From Clostridia bacterium (GTDB lineage Bacteria > Bacillota > Clostridia > Christensenellales > Borkfalkiaceae), in assembly GCA_900771345.1 (NCBI GenBank), contig CAAGNQ010000063.1, positions 1-64,000 on the forward strand: DNA of 64,000 nucleotides, given 5' to 3'. Both the position numbers and the translations under genes were made by a program. The notes beneath the pieces were generated by a model. The model saw only the letters and a program-made list of their open reading frames with translations. It was not told the origin of the DNA and ran no database searches. Shown here piece by piece: positions 20,192 to 28,525 of this stretch (position 1 is its first letter; each line of letters opens with the position of its first letter).

Positions 20192-21217
20192 CTAATCTTT
20201 CTTTTTTAGTATATCTTCTAAAACCTTTCCTACGCCTTCAAGCACCGAAACGACCTTTTGATAATCCATTCTAAGTGGCCCGATAACGCCGTAAGTTCCC
20301 ATTTTAACGCCACTTGCAGAGTAGGTCGCCGTGACTAGCGAACAGTCGTCGGGAATATCCTTTTCCGACTCCCCTCCGATTTTAATGCTGATTTCTATGT
20401 CGTTACTGTTGCTAGATAGCAAGCCTGCAAGTTTTTGCTTACTAGTCACAACCGACAGAAAGTTTTTCACCTTTTCCGAGTCGTTATATTCTGGATTGTT
20501 AAGAATTTTGCTTTCACCTTCTAAAATAAGGTTTTTATTATTGCCGTCAATATACTCTTCAATAGCAGACATAACTCCGTCAAATATTTCACGATAAATC
20601 TCAAACTCTTCAGTTACTATTTTTCCTAGCCCCGATACTTCATCAAGTTTTTTGCCCACGAATAATTTTGATGCAAGTTCGCTCGCTTCAACAAGTTGCC
20701 CGTCACTCATCTGTTCGGGAACTGTTATAAACTTATCTCTAATAAGAGTGTTTTCCGTTACAATTAAAAGCAAGGCTTGATTAGGCTTGTATCTGAAAAG
20801 TTCAATCTTTAAGATAACTTCATCTTTATTATTAGACGACAGCGCAACCGAGGTATAATCGGTAAGTTCGCTTATAACCTTAACGGTGTTTTGAACAACC
20901 GTTTCAAGATTATCTGCGTGCCCCTTAAACGCCTTTTTGATTTCTCCGATTTCTTTTGATGAAAGTTTGCTCTTATCCATAAGTTCAGCAACGTAAAATT
21001 TATAAGCCTCGATAGACGGCACTCTTCCACTACTCGTGTGAGGTCGAGTCAAATACCCTAACTCTTCAAGCCCAGCAAGTTCACTCCTAACCGTGGCAGA
21101 ACTGACGTTTTGCATATGCTTTTCAGTTATGCTCTTACTCGAAACAGGCTGTGCTGTAGTGATATAATCGTCAACTACTAATTGCAAAATTTTCTTTTTT
21201 CTTTCGGAAAGTTTCAT
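20192..21217 (-). CDS. hrcA: Heat-inducible transcription repressor HrcA
   Basis: A 341-residue HrcA with a winged-helix N-terminus (YITTAQPVSSKSI, then SSATVRSELAGLEELGYL), the HTSSGRVPS motif and the C-terminal IGPLRMDYQKV segment. It binds CIRCE operators and is itself kept active by chaperonin GroEL. The ATG at 21217 is chosen for the AAGGGGTG before it, over a GTG 18 bases upstream. A CIRCE site and a sigma-A promoter lie just upstream, so it autoregulates the operon. Confidence 0.97.
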   Translation of the reverse strand: MKLSERKKKILQLVVDDYITTAQPVSSKSITEKHMQNVSSATVRSELAGLEELGYLTRPHTSSGRVPSIEAYKFYVAELMDKSKLSSKEIGEIKKAFKGHADNLETVVQNTVKVISELTDYTSVALSSNNKDEVILKIELFRYKPNQALLLIVTENTLIRDKFITVPEQMSDGQLVEASELASKLFVGKKLDEVSGLGKIVTEEFEIYREIFDGVMSAIEEYIDGNNKNLILEGESKILNNPEYNDSEKVKNFLSVVTSKQKLAGLLSSNSNDIEISIKIGGESEKDIPDDCSLVTATYSASGVKMGTYGVIGPLRMDYQKVVSVLEGVGKVLEDILKKKD

Positions 21218-21251
21218 TTGTTCACCCCTTGGCACTTTAACTTTTCCATTG

Positions 21252-21278
21252 TTAGCACTCTTTTTGTTTGATTGCTAA
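21252..21278 (-). promoter_or_regulatory. CIRCE operator of the hrcA-grpE-dnaK operon
   Basis: TTAGCACTC-N9-GATTGCTAA, one mismatch from the CIRCE consensus. It lies between the promoter and the hrcA start, the usual position. Confidence 0.93.
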
Positions 21279-21289
21279 CTTTCGAGTTA

Positions 21290-21318
21290 ATTTTACAACT
21301 ATTATGTGCCTTTGTCAA
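21290..21318 (-). promoter_or_regulatory. Sigma-A promoter of the hrcA operon
   Basis: On the minus strand TTGACA (21318-21313), a 17-base spacer and TAAAAT (21295-21290), directly upstream of the CIRCE operator. Confidence 0.85.
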
Positions 21319-21360
21319 GAGTTTTACGCAACAATTTTCAATATTTTTTTCTAAAAAATA

Positions 21361-21389
21361 AAACCCCGATAGTTTTTCTATCGGGGTTT
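21361..21389 (-). terminator. Intrinsic terminator of the ABC transporter gene
   Basis: A 12-bp stem (AAACCCCGATAG / CTATCGGGGTTT) with a 5-base loop, followed on the minus strand by a U-rich run, 26 bases after the stop. Confidence 0.88.
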
Positions 21390-21415
21390 AATATTTCCTT
21401 TGGTTATTTTTTGTT

Positions 21416-24400
21416 TTATTCTGTGCGAAGTGCTAAAACAGGGTCTTTTTTAGCAGCACTTTTTGACGGAATTATTCCTGAAATTAGGGTTAAAAGCATA
21501 CTTATTACTACGAGTATAATCGCTGCAGGTAATGGTAAAATTGCAGATAGGGTGCTTATTCCCGTTAATGCGTGAAGTATTAGATTTATAGGAATACAGA
21601 GTAGGTAGGTCACTAGTACGCCTATTAAACCTGAGGAAAATCCGATTATTAAGGTTTCAGCGTTAAACATACTCGAAACGTTTTTCTTTGACGCGCCGAT
21701 TGCACGAAGTATTCCTATTTCTTTTGTTCGCTCCTGCACTGATATCAAGGTTATTACTCCTATCATAATTGAAGAAACGATTAGAGATATCGAAACAAAG
21801 GCAATTAAAACGTAACTTATAGCATCAATAATGGTCGTGATTGACGACATCATAATTCCCATAAAGTCGGTATACTTAATCTGGCTCGTTTCCTCTACCT
21901 CCGAATTATAATTATCAATCGCCTCAACGATTACGTCTTTATCCTCAAATGAGGAAGCGTAAATATTTATTGCCGAAGGGCTATCGATTGGAATATATCC
22001 TAGTTTTTTAAGATTGCTGTCAATGGTCGTTTTAGAGAACTCGGTAACCGTATCATAATAAAGCGCATAATCAAAATTTTCGTTAGACATCTCGTTATCA
22101 AACATTAAATTCAGTTGCTCTGTAGGAATATTTTCTAACGAGCTAGAAACTTCTTGAGCATATTTAACTTGTACTAACGCCTCGCAAACTGACGTTGCAA
22201 GATTATTAATATTCTCGTCGGTCATTTGCTCTAAATATTTTTTGACCTGCTCCGTGCTAATCCCTGATTCTGCGCCTTGCATAGCGAGTGCAGATGAAAT
22301 CAACTCAACCTTAGCCTCGCGAGTTGGATAAGCGCCGAGCATTTGCTTAACTCCCTCATCTAGCATTTCTTTAGGCATAATGCTTTTAATAGCAATATAA
22401 GTATTTGCCTTTTCTTTTTCTGTTAAATTACTAACGTATTCAATAAAAGCAGTTTTTTTCTGTTCGTTCGTCAAATTGCCCGTGCTCGTTTTAAAAGGTC
22501 TGCCCGTTAAAATATCCACGTTTGGGTTTTTAAGTTGCGCCTTAACAATCTCTGATTGCTCTGCCTGTTTAATAATATGTTCTGCTAGTTTATAGTTGTA
22601 TGCTATAGAGCCTGTAAGCATATGATTTTCAGCGTCAGGATTTTGGCGAATAATACCCGTAACCTTTAGTTTTAGACCATTGTTAAATGCTGTTTTAAGA
22701 TACTCGTCACTAATCTCTCGCATATCCACGTATCCAGAACCAGCAGGCATAAAACAGTTGAACGGCAAAATTACCGTGTACTCTTGCTCGCAAACTTCTT
22801 CGTACGTCCATCTTCCTGAAGTGTTTTCTAAAACCTCTCCGTTAACGGCAGAGTTAATTATTGCATCAATTTCTTCCTCGCTGATAAGCCCTAATGCGTA
22901 AAGCGTAAGGTCGTCAATTTCGTTTTTGTCGTTTATAACAAGCATAATCTCGTTATACTCGTCTGCCCATTCGCCGTGTATTTTGTCGTACTGTGATTTT
23001 ATGAGAGGGTTAATTACCCCACCATCTTTTGCCGGCAAAAATTCCTGCCACATACTTTGGCTCATCATCATTCCACCGTACATATCGGTTGTAGAACCCG
23101 TTAAAGAGGTTGATGAATTTTCGCTATCTGAACTCGCACCGTTAGAGGCAATGCCCATCATATATCTAGCAATCATCTCGCTCATAATCTGGCTGGTATC
23201 CGACTTGACGATTTGCCCGTCAACGTTTTCGGTATAAATATCAAGATTGATATTATAAGAATACCTAACCCCACTAATCGCACTATTGAGTTTAGAATTC
23301 TCGTCACCTAACTGTTCGTCAAGATGCTTTTTAAAACCTTTTAGGTCGTTTTGATTTTTACCTGCTTTAGCCAGCGCGTTGACTAGTTCTGCAATAACTG
23401 TATCTTTATAAATAGCATCATTCTCGTGTTTGTTTTCGCTATTACCCGTACCGAGAAAACTCTCTATTAAGGAGGTTAAGTCAACGGCTGTTTCCTCTAG
23501 CACTAATGGATATGATGATAGGGTTGACTCTTGAACGGCGTTTATATAACCGGTCGTGCCTTGTGAAACGGCTAGAATAAGTGCTATTCCTATAATACCG
23601 ATTGAACCTGCAAACGAGGTTAAAATCGTTCTTCCTTTTTTGGTAATAAGATTTCTAAGCGACAATTTAAACGCCGTCCACCTGCTCATTCTTGATTTTT
23701 TTGCAGAGTTTTTTAATGTTTTTCTCTTGGTTTTTTCCTGTTCTTCCTTTTTCTCCTCTTCTCCCGAATAAGGATTGCTGTCCTCTATTATCTCTCCGTC
23801 AACAAGGCGAACTATTCTCGTGGAATACTCTTTTGCAATCTCTGAATTATGAGTTACCATAATAACTAGTTTCTCTTTGGAAATTTCTTTAATAATTTCC
23901 ATAATTTGAACACTAGTTTTACTGTCAAGCGCACCCGTCGGCTCGTCGGCAAGCAAAATATCGGGCTCGTTCACTAATGCTCTTGCTATCGCCACGCGCT
24001 GACATTGCCCACCAGAAAGTTGGTTAGGGCGCTTATATTCCTCGCCTTTTAGTCCTACCCTTTCTAAAGCAATCTTTGCCCTTCTACTAGCCTCTTCCTT
24101 GCTAATGCCTGCAATAGTTAGAGCAAGTTCAACGTTTGAAAGCACCGTTTGGTGTGGAATGAGGTTATAACTTTGAAAAACAAATCCTATTCTTCTGTTT
24201 CTGTAAGTATCCCAGTCACGGTCGTCAAAATCCTTAGTGCTTTTTCCCGAAATAATAAGGTCACCCGAAGTATATTTATCAAGCCCACCTATAATATTTA
24301 GAGTTGTTGTTTTTCCACAACCCGACGGGCCTAAGATTGACACAAACTCGTTTTTGCGAAAGGAAATATCTAGTCCTTTTAAGACCTCGATTTCATTGCC

Positions 24401-24442
24401 TGCAACTTGATAGTTTTTAGTTATTCCCTTTAATCTCAACAT
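21416..24442 (-). CDS. ABC transporter with fused ATPase and FtsX-type permease (MacB-like)
   Basis: A 1008-residue protein. The N-terminal ATPase (1-225) has Walker A GPSGCGKT, signature LSGGQCQRVAIARAL and Walker B ILLADEPTGAL. A charged linker leads to a first membrane helix (about 270-292), a very large extracytoplasmic domain (about 300-850) and three C-terminal helices with FtsX features (VQERTKEIGILRAIGAS). MacB-family pumps use ATP to drive shape changes outside the membrane, in export of peptides or lipoproteins or in stress signalling. The 550-residue outer domain is much larger than that of typical MacB. It stands alone with its own terminator. Confidence 0.92.
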   Translation of the reverse strand: MLRLKGITKNYQVAGNEIEVLKGLDISFRKNEFVSILGPSGCGKTTTLNIIGGLDKYTSGDLIISGKSTKDFDDRDWDTYRNRRIGFVFQSYNLIPHQTVLSNVELALTIAGISKEEASRRAKIALERVGLKGEEYKRPNQLSGGQCQRVAIARALVNEPDILLADEPTGALDSKTSVQIMEIIKEISKEKLVIMVTHNSEIAKEYSTRIVRLVDGEIIEDSNPYSGEEEKKEEQEKTKRKTLKNSAKKSRMSRWTAFKLSLRNLITKKGRTILTSFAGSIGIIGIALILAVSQGTTGYINAVQESTLSSYPLVLEETAVDLTSLIESFLGTGNSENKHENDAIYKDTVIAELVNALAKAGKNQNDLKGFKKHLDEQLGDENSKLNSAISGVRYSYNINLDIYTENVDGQIVKSDTSQIMSEMIARYMMGIASNGASSDSENSSTSLTGSTTDMYGGMMMSQSMWQEFLPAKDGGVINPLIKSQYDKIHGEWADEYNEIMLVINDKNEIDDLTLYALGLISEEEIDAIINSAVNGEVLENTSGRWTYEEVCEQEYTVILPFNCFMPAGSGYVDMREISDEYLKTAFNNGLKLKVTGIIRQNPDAENHMLTGSIAYNYKLAEHIIKQAEQSEIVKAQLKNPNVDILTGRPFKTSTGNLTNEQKKTAFIEYVSNLTEKEKANTYIAIKSIMPKEMLDEGVKQMLGAYPTREAKVELISSALAMQGAESGISTEQVKKYLEQMTDENINNLATSVCEALVQVKYAQEVSSSLENIPTEQLNLMFDNEMSNENFDYALYYDTVTEFSKTTIDSNLKKLGYIPIDSPSAINIYASSFEDKDVIVEAIDNYNSEVEETSQIKYTDFMGIMMSSITTIIDAISYVLIAFVSISLIVSSIMIGVITLISVQERTKEIGILRAIGASKKNVSSMFNAETLIIGFSSGLIGVLVTYLLCIPINLILHALTGISTLSAILPLPAAIILVVISMLLTLISGIIPSKSAAKKDPVLALRTE

Positions 24443-24490
24443 AGTGATTCCTCGATTATATCATTTTGAATATTATAACATATAAATATT

Positions 24491-24519
24491 AAAACTTCCT
24501 TGAAGAAAAAGGAAGTTTT
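24491..24519 (-). terminator. Intrinsic terminator of htpG
   Basis: Arms AAAACTTCCTT / AAGGAAGTTTT around a short A-rich loop, about 30 bases after the htpG stop, with a U-rich 3' side on the minus strand. Confidence 0.7.
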
Positions 24520-24549
24520 AACGGTTTATATAGAATATTTTGACTTTTT

Positions 24550-26427
24550 TTATTTTATTATATCGGTAATTGACGTAACAAACTCTGGAATATTTTCAAC
24601 CATCAATCCTTCTAAGAGCCTAGCCTGTTCGTAAAGCACAATGGCATATTTTTTAACCGACTCTTTTTCTTTTTGATAAGCGTCTTTTATAGTTTGCAAA
24701 ATCGGGTGGGTTGAACTAATCTCGAGTGCTTTTTCTGCCTTCATTTTGCCGTCGGCGTTAGGCATAGAATTAAACACCTTTTCCATTTCAATACTTATGT
24801 CACCGATAGCAGTTAAACACACGGGATACGTTTTAAGTTTTGTGGTGAGTTTTACCTCTTTAACCTTTTCGCCAAGCGCCTCTTTAATAGCAGTTAAGAG
24901 TTCTTTGTTTTCTTGTTCTTTTTCACTTAATTCTTTCTTTTCCTCGTCCGTATCGAGCGAGAAGTCAGCCTCTGAAACCGAAACGAACTTTTTGCCCTCA
25001 AAGTTTATCAAAATTTTAGCAACGAATTCGTCTACGCCGTCCTTAAAGTATAAAATTTCATAGCCTTTATCCTTTGCCTTTTCAATCTGAGGGAGAGAAT
25101 TAATCTTTTCATAACTTTCTCCACAAGCGTAGTAGATTGCTTCTTGCCCATCTTGCATTTCCTTAACGTATTCTGAAAGGGTAACGAGTTTTTCCTTTTT
25201 AGAAGAGTAGAACATCAATAAATCTTTGAGTTTATCCTTATTCATTCCAAACCCAGCGTAAACGCCAAACTTGATTGAAAGTCCGAATTCGGCAAACATT
25301 TTCTCATAGTTTTCACGCTCGTTTTCAAGCATCTTTTTTAGTTCTGCAAGAATTTTTTTCTCTAGGCTATTAGCAATACCCTTTACCTGTCTATCCTGTT
25401 GGAGTATTTCACGCGAGATATTAAGGCTTAAGTCTGACGAATCTACAACCCCCTTTATAAACCCGAAATAGTCAGGCAAAAGTTCTTCGCACTTTTCCAT
25501 TATCATAACGCCGTTACAGTATAGTTTAACGCCCTTTTTATAGTCTTTTGAATAGTAATCGTATGGAGCACGACCTGGAATAAACAAAAGCGTATCATAG
25601 GTAACAGCGCCCTCTATTTTAGCGTAAATTCCTTTTATAGGGTCAGAAAAATCGTGAAATTCGTTTTTATAAAACTCTTTAAGACTATCTTCTGTTACCT
25701 CTGACTTTGGTTTTTTCCAAAGTGGAATCATACTATTTAGCGTTTCAACCTCTCTCACCTGCTCGTATTCAGGCTTATCGTCAGGACTTCCCTCTTTTCG
25801 TTTAGAGCGCGTAACTTCCATTTCTATAGGATAACGAATATAGTCGGAGTACTGCTTTACTAGTGAAGAAATCTTGTATTCCTCTAAAAACTCAGAGTAC
25901 TTAATCTCGTCTAAATCTTCTTTTATTGAAAGAACAATTCTCGTTCCAAATCCTTCTTTTTGGGTAGGCGTAATCGTGTAACCCTCAACGCCCTTGCTCT
26001 CCCACTTAAATGCACTCTGCTCACCGTATCTTTTAGTGAAAACCTCAATTTTATCAGCAACCATAAACGCCGAATAAAATCCAACGCCAAACTGCCCGAT
26101 TAGTTCATTTTCGCTCTTATCCCCATTTTCTTTTTTGAATGCAAGAGTCCCAGATTCGGCAATAGTTCCGAGATTTTTCTCCAAATCTTTTTCGCTCATT
26201 CCTATACCGTTATCTTCAATTATTAGTTGCCTATTTTCCTTGTCTATCTTGATATTGATTTTAAAATTACTGTCAATCCCACTGTCTGTAAGCGATATGA
26301 ATTTTAATTTATCAATAGCGTCACTTGCGTTAGAAATTAGTTCGCGAAGAAATATTTCTTTGTTAGTATAAATTGAATTTATCATCAAATCCAATATTCT
26401 TTTTGATTCAGTCTTAAATTGTTTCAT
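24550..26427 (-). CDS. htpG: Chaperone HtpG (Hsp90)
   Basis: A 625-residue Hsp90. The GHKL ATPase motifs are ISNASDAIDKL, DNGIGM and GQFGVGFYSAFMVAD; middle and C-terminal dimerisation domains follow, and length is normal. The ATG at 26427 is chosen because GGAGAG precedes it; further upstream in-frame codons run into the CIRCE operator. The CIRCE site places it in the HrcA regulon; in B. subtilis htpG is not HrcA-controlled. Confidence 0.97.
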   Translation of the reverse strand: MKQFKTESKRILDLMINSIYTNKEIFLRELISNASDAIDKLKFISLTDSGIDSNFKINIKIDKENRQLIIEDNGIGMSEKDLEKNLGTIAESGTLAFKKENGDKSENELIGQFGVGFYSAFMVADKIEVFTKRYGEQSAFKWESKGVEGYTITPTQKEGFGTRIVLSIKEDLDEIKYSEFLEEYKISSLVKQYSDYIRYPIEMEVTRSKRKEGSPDDKPEYEQVREVETLNSMIPLWKKPKSEVTEDSLKEFYKNEFHDFSDPIKGIYAKIEGAVTYDTLLFIPGRAPYDYYSKDYKKGVKLYCNGVMIMEKCEELLPDYFGFIKGVVDSSDLSLNISREILQQDRQVKGIANSLEKKILAELKKMLENERENYEKMFAEFGLSIKFGVYAGFGMNKDKLKDLLMFYSSKKEKLVTLSEYVKEMQDGQEAIYYACGESYEKINSLPQIEKAKDKGYEILYFKDGVDEFVAKILINFEGKKFVSVSEADFSLDTDEEKKELSEKEQENKELLTAIKEALGEKVKEVKLTTKLKTYPVCLTAIGDISIEMEKVFNSMPNADGKMKAEKALEISSTHPILQTIKDAYQKEKESVKKYAIVLYEQARLLEGLMVENIPEFVTSITDIIK

Positions 26428-26447
26428 CTTTCTCTCCATAAGTAATT

Positions 26448-26474
26448 TTAGCACTCGCAAGTTACAAGTGCTAA
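26448..26474 (-). promoter_or_regulatory. CIRCE operator of htpG
   Basis: TTAGCACTC-N9-AAGTGCTAA, one mismatch from consensus, between the htpG promoter and start codon. Confidence 0.92.
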
Positions 26475-26479
26475 ATTCT

Positions 26480-26507
26480 ATTATATACGCAGATATTTAT
26501 TTGTCAA
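26480..26507 (-). promoter_or_regulatory. Sigma-A promoter of htpG
   Basis: On the minus strand TTGACA (26507-26502), a 16-base spacer and TATAAT (26485-26480). Confidence 0.85.
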
Positions 26508-26542
26508 CTCATTTTATTGAATATTTTATAAATATTTTAAAA

Positions 26543-26582
26543 GTTTAGCCCGTTAAAACATATCGTCTTAACGGGCAAACTT
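26543..26582 (-). terminator. Intrinsic terminator of hsp20
   Basis: The stem GCCCGTTAAGAC / TTTTAACGGGC, extended by flanking AGTTT/AAACT pairs, lies directly after the hsp20 stop and runs into a U stretch. Confidence 0.8.
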
Positions 26583-27008
26583 TTAGTCAATTTGAATTTG
26601 CTTTTTTTCTGGAAGAGGTTTTTGTTTTTTAGGAATTATTAAATTCAACGTGCCGTTATTATACTTTGCCTTAATATCTTCCTCTGTAACATTATCCCCA
26701 ACGTAATAACTTCTTGAGCAAGACATACTCCTTTCTCTTCTGATAAAATTATCGCTATCTTGCTCTTTTTCGTTTCTTTTCGCCTCAATGGTTAGATAAC
26801 CGTTGCTTAAGGTTAAAGCAATATCCTCTTTTGAATATCCCGGCATATCAACTAAAAGTTCGTATTCCCCTTCTCTCTCCTTAAGGTCGGTTTTCATTCC
26901 GATTGAATGATTTCTCAACGCCATAGGCTTAAAAAAATCTTCAAAAACTTCGTCAAAAAAGTTTAGTCCAAATGCGTCTTCATTTCTTTTACTTAAATAA
27001 TTTCTCAT
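26583..27008 (-). CDS. Small heat-shock protein Hsp20
   Basis: A 141-residue alpha-crystallin-type chaperone. The crystallin domain spans about 40-130, with DMPGYSKEDIALTLSNGYL at its start and the YNNGTLNLIIPK segment (a GTL-type signature) near its end. It holds unfolding proteins without ATP. Two overlapping CIRCE operators lie upstream, so it belongs to the HrcA regulon. Confidence 0.96.
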   Translation of the reverse strand: MRNYLSKRNEDAFGLNFFDEVFEDFFKPMALRNHSIGMKTDLKEREGEYELLVDMPGYSKEDIALTLSNGYLTIEAKRNEKEQDSDNFIRRERSMSCSRSYYVGDNVTEEDIKAKYNNGTLNLIIPKKQKPLPEKKQIQID

Positions 27009-27035
27009 AATTTTTATATCTCCTATAAATAATTT

Positions 27036-27085
27036 TTAGCACTCTCTCGTGTTGATTGTTAGCACTCTAATTGCCTGACTGCTAA
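27036..27085 (-). promoter_or_regulatory. Tandem CIRCE operators of hsp20
   Basis: 27059-27085 is TTAGCACTC-N9-GACTGCTAA, one mismatch from consensus. 27036-27062 is a second, weaker copy (TTAGCACTC-N9-GATTGTTAG) whose right arm overlaps the left arm of the first. Both lie between the promoter and the gene. Confidence 0.87.
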
Positions 27086-27090
27086 TTTAT

Positions 27091-27118
27091 ATTATACATA
27101 CGCTGGTCTTTATGTCAA
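27091..27118 (-). promoter_or_regulatory. Sigma-A promoter of hsp20
   Basis: On the minus strand TTGACA (27118-27113), a 16-base spacer and TATAAT (27096-27091). Confidence 0.85.
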
Positions 27119-27158
27119 GTGTTTTATGAAAAAAAATAAAAAAAATTTAAAACAAAAA

Positions 27159-27183
27159 ACACAGAGAAGAGTACTCTCCGTGT
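27159..27183 (-). terminator. Intrinsic terminator of the ATP-grasp gene
   Basis: Arms ACACGGAGA / TCTCTGTGT with one mismatch, followed on the minus strand by a long U-rich tract, about 33 bases after the stop at 27216. Confidence 0.72.
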
Positions 27184-27215
27184 AATTTTTGCCCTTTTTT
27201 AAATTATTATTCCTA

Positions 27216-28094
27216 TTATTTTTCTATGGTTTTAATAATGTAATCAGCGTAGAGACCTGCAACGTTTATTCCCGTGACCTCTTCAATGCCTTTAATAAAG
27301 GCGTTTGAATTAACCTCGCATAAAACGGGCTCGCCGTCATTTCCGTATATTAGGTCAACCCCACAATAATCAAGGTCCAAAATCTTGGCGCAATTCTCTG
27401 CCGTTTGCTTGAAGTTAAAAGGTATATCAAACTTTTCGCCCTTTCCACCTTGAGCGATATTGGAGCGAAAATCATTTTCATTGGTTCTTTTCATTACTGC
27501 AACCGTTTTGCCACCGATAACTATAACCCTTATATCCACGCCCTTTTGATATGATAAATATTCTTGAAAGAGATGAGGCTTGGTCTTTATCTTTTCCATA
27601 ACTGCTAATAGTTGCTCATTTGTATCAGCCTTATAAACGCCTTTGCCCATTGAGCCAAAACTTTCCTTAACAATAACGGGATAGCCTAATTGCCCTGCAA
27701 TTTTAAGAGTAGCATTTTCATTTAAGGGCAAGCCTTTATCGTAACAAAGCGCACCAAAAATGGTTTTAGGAATTTTTATCCCCTGCCCCATAAGTGCTAA
27801 GTATGTGGTGGCTTTATCGTCACAAACTCTGACCGACTGATGTTTATTAAAAAGCCTAATGCCTGACTTTGATAAAAGTTCGGAAAGGTATTTATCCTTA
27901 TCTAAATATATCGCAAAGTCTGACTGTGGAATATCTATTTTTGCGCCGTTACCGTCTGCTACGACTCTTAAATACCCATCAGAAATTATTTCTACTTTAA
28001 CGCCTCGCTTATTAAATTCTTCTTTTAACCTCTCTGCCTGATGAATACTTTCTTTAGGCACTAAAAAAGGGTTTACAAATATTAATCCTTTCAT
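27216..28094 (-). CDS. RimK-like ATP-grasp ligase
   Basis: A 292-residue ATP-grasp protein. Residues about 100-290 hold the ATP-grasp core: PVIVKESFGSMGKGVY (glycine-rich ATP loop), QEYLSYQKGVDIRVIVIGG, and CEVNSNAFIKGIEEVTG (metal-binding Glu and Asn). The pattern resembles RimK-type ligases that add Glu or other amino acids to proteins or cofactors. The substrate cannot be assigned and no obvious acceptor peptide is encoded next to it. It is transcribed alone, divergently from the non-coding RNA at 28218. Confidence 0.87.
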   Translation of the reverse strand: MKGLIFVNPFLVPKESIHQAERLKEEFNKRGVKVEIISDGYLRVVADGNGAKIDIPQSDFAIYLDKDKYLSELLSKSGIRLFNKHQSVRVCDDKATTYLALMGQGIKIPKTIFGALCYDKGLPLNENATLKIAGQLGYPVIVKESFGSMGKGVYKADTNEQLLAVMEKIKTKPHLFQEYLSYQKGVDIRVIVIGGKTVAVMKRTNENDFRSNIAQGGKGEKFDIPFNFKQTAENCAKILDLDYCGVDLIYGNDGEPVLCEVNSNAFIKGIEEVTGINVAGLYADYIIKTIEK

Positions 28095-28188
28095 TTTTGC
28101 ACACCACTAACTTTTATTATACTATGATTTAACCCATTCGTCAAGGGTGTTTTGGCTAAATTTTATAACAATATTTTTTAGATACCTA

Positions 28189-28217
28189 TTGACAATTTTG
28201 CCGTCTAATGCTACAAT
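28189..28217 (+). promoter_or_regulatory. Sigma-A promoter of an orphan RNA
   Basis: TTGACA (28189-28194), a 17-base spacer and TACAAT (28212-28217). No gene of normal length follows in this direction. Confidence 0.83.
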
Positions 28218-28272
28218 TAAGTCAGAAGAAAGGAGGAAGAAATTCGAGATTTTTTCTAGGAGGTATAGTCCA

Positions 28273-28326
28273 ATGAACAGTAGTGAAACGATATCAACTA
28301 TACCTATGCTAACGAAAGGAAGATAG
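28273..28326 (+). CDS. 17-residue mini-ORF inside the orphan RNA
   Basis: ATG at 28273 to TAG at 28324-28326, encoding 17 polar residues (MNSSETISTIPMLTKGR). A perfect AGGAGG sits at 28258-28263, 9 bases before the ATG, and is partly buried in the 28261-28269/28297-28305 stem. The ORF covers the arm that switches partner, so ribosome movement could decide which stem forms. There is no known homologue that I recognise; coding is inferred from the RBS alone. Confidence 0.4.
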   Translation: MNSSETISTIPMLTKGR

Positions 28327-28484
28327 AGAAATTAAGTTGCCGAATGGCATTGTAAAGAAAGTGCCAAGCAAAAACAAAGTTGTTTAAATAAAAGTGAAAG
28401 TTTCCTTTATGAAAAGTTCGTTATCATAGGTATATTTACTCCACATTCCATATTCATAAAAAGATACAATTTAATAAAAGGTAA

Positions 28485-28513
28485 GCGACCGTATTCATAC
28501 GGTCGCTTTATTT
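28485..28513 (+). terminator. Intrinsic terminator of the orphan RNA
   Basis: A perfect 8-bp GC-rich stem (GCGACCGT / ACGGTCGC) with an ATTCAT loop, followed by TTTATTTTTAT on the plus strand. It also lies 13 bases past the convergent gene's stop and may help stop that transcript. Confidence 0.9.
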
Positions 28514-28525
28514 TTATAACGATAA

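Larger units (their letters stand above)
28224..28515 (+). ncRNA. Unassigned structured RNA of about 290 bases with a mini-ORF
   Basis: This stretch lies between a consensus promoter and a strong intrinsic terminator, on the strand opposite both neighbouring genes. Arms 28261-28269 (AGGTATAGT) and 28297-28305 (ACTATACCT) pair perfectly. 28299-28308 can instead pair with 28425-28434 (CATAGGTATA), 10 bp, so the two stems exclude each other. Smaller stems include TGCC-GAAT-GGCA near 28338 and AAACAA-AG-TTGTTT near 28373. A 17-codon ORF lies inside. It does not match the signatures of RNase P RNA, tmRNA, SRP RNA or any riboswitch class I know. It may be a trans-acting regulator or a peptide-coupled switch; this is inference. 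Confidence 0.6.

Noticed and set aside
26428..26460. Longer N-terminus for htpG
   Set aside because: The extension runs into the CIRCE operator, and GGAGAG directly before the ATG at 26427 fits the shorter form.
28224..28515. RNase P RNA, tmRNA, SRP RNA, 6S RNA or a group II intron remnant
   Set aside because: None of their conserved cores was found: no GAGGAAAGTCC, no CCA-type tRNA-like end, no GGAAG SRP loop, no long closing hairpin with a bubble, no intron domain V.
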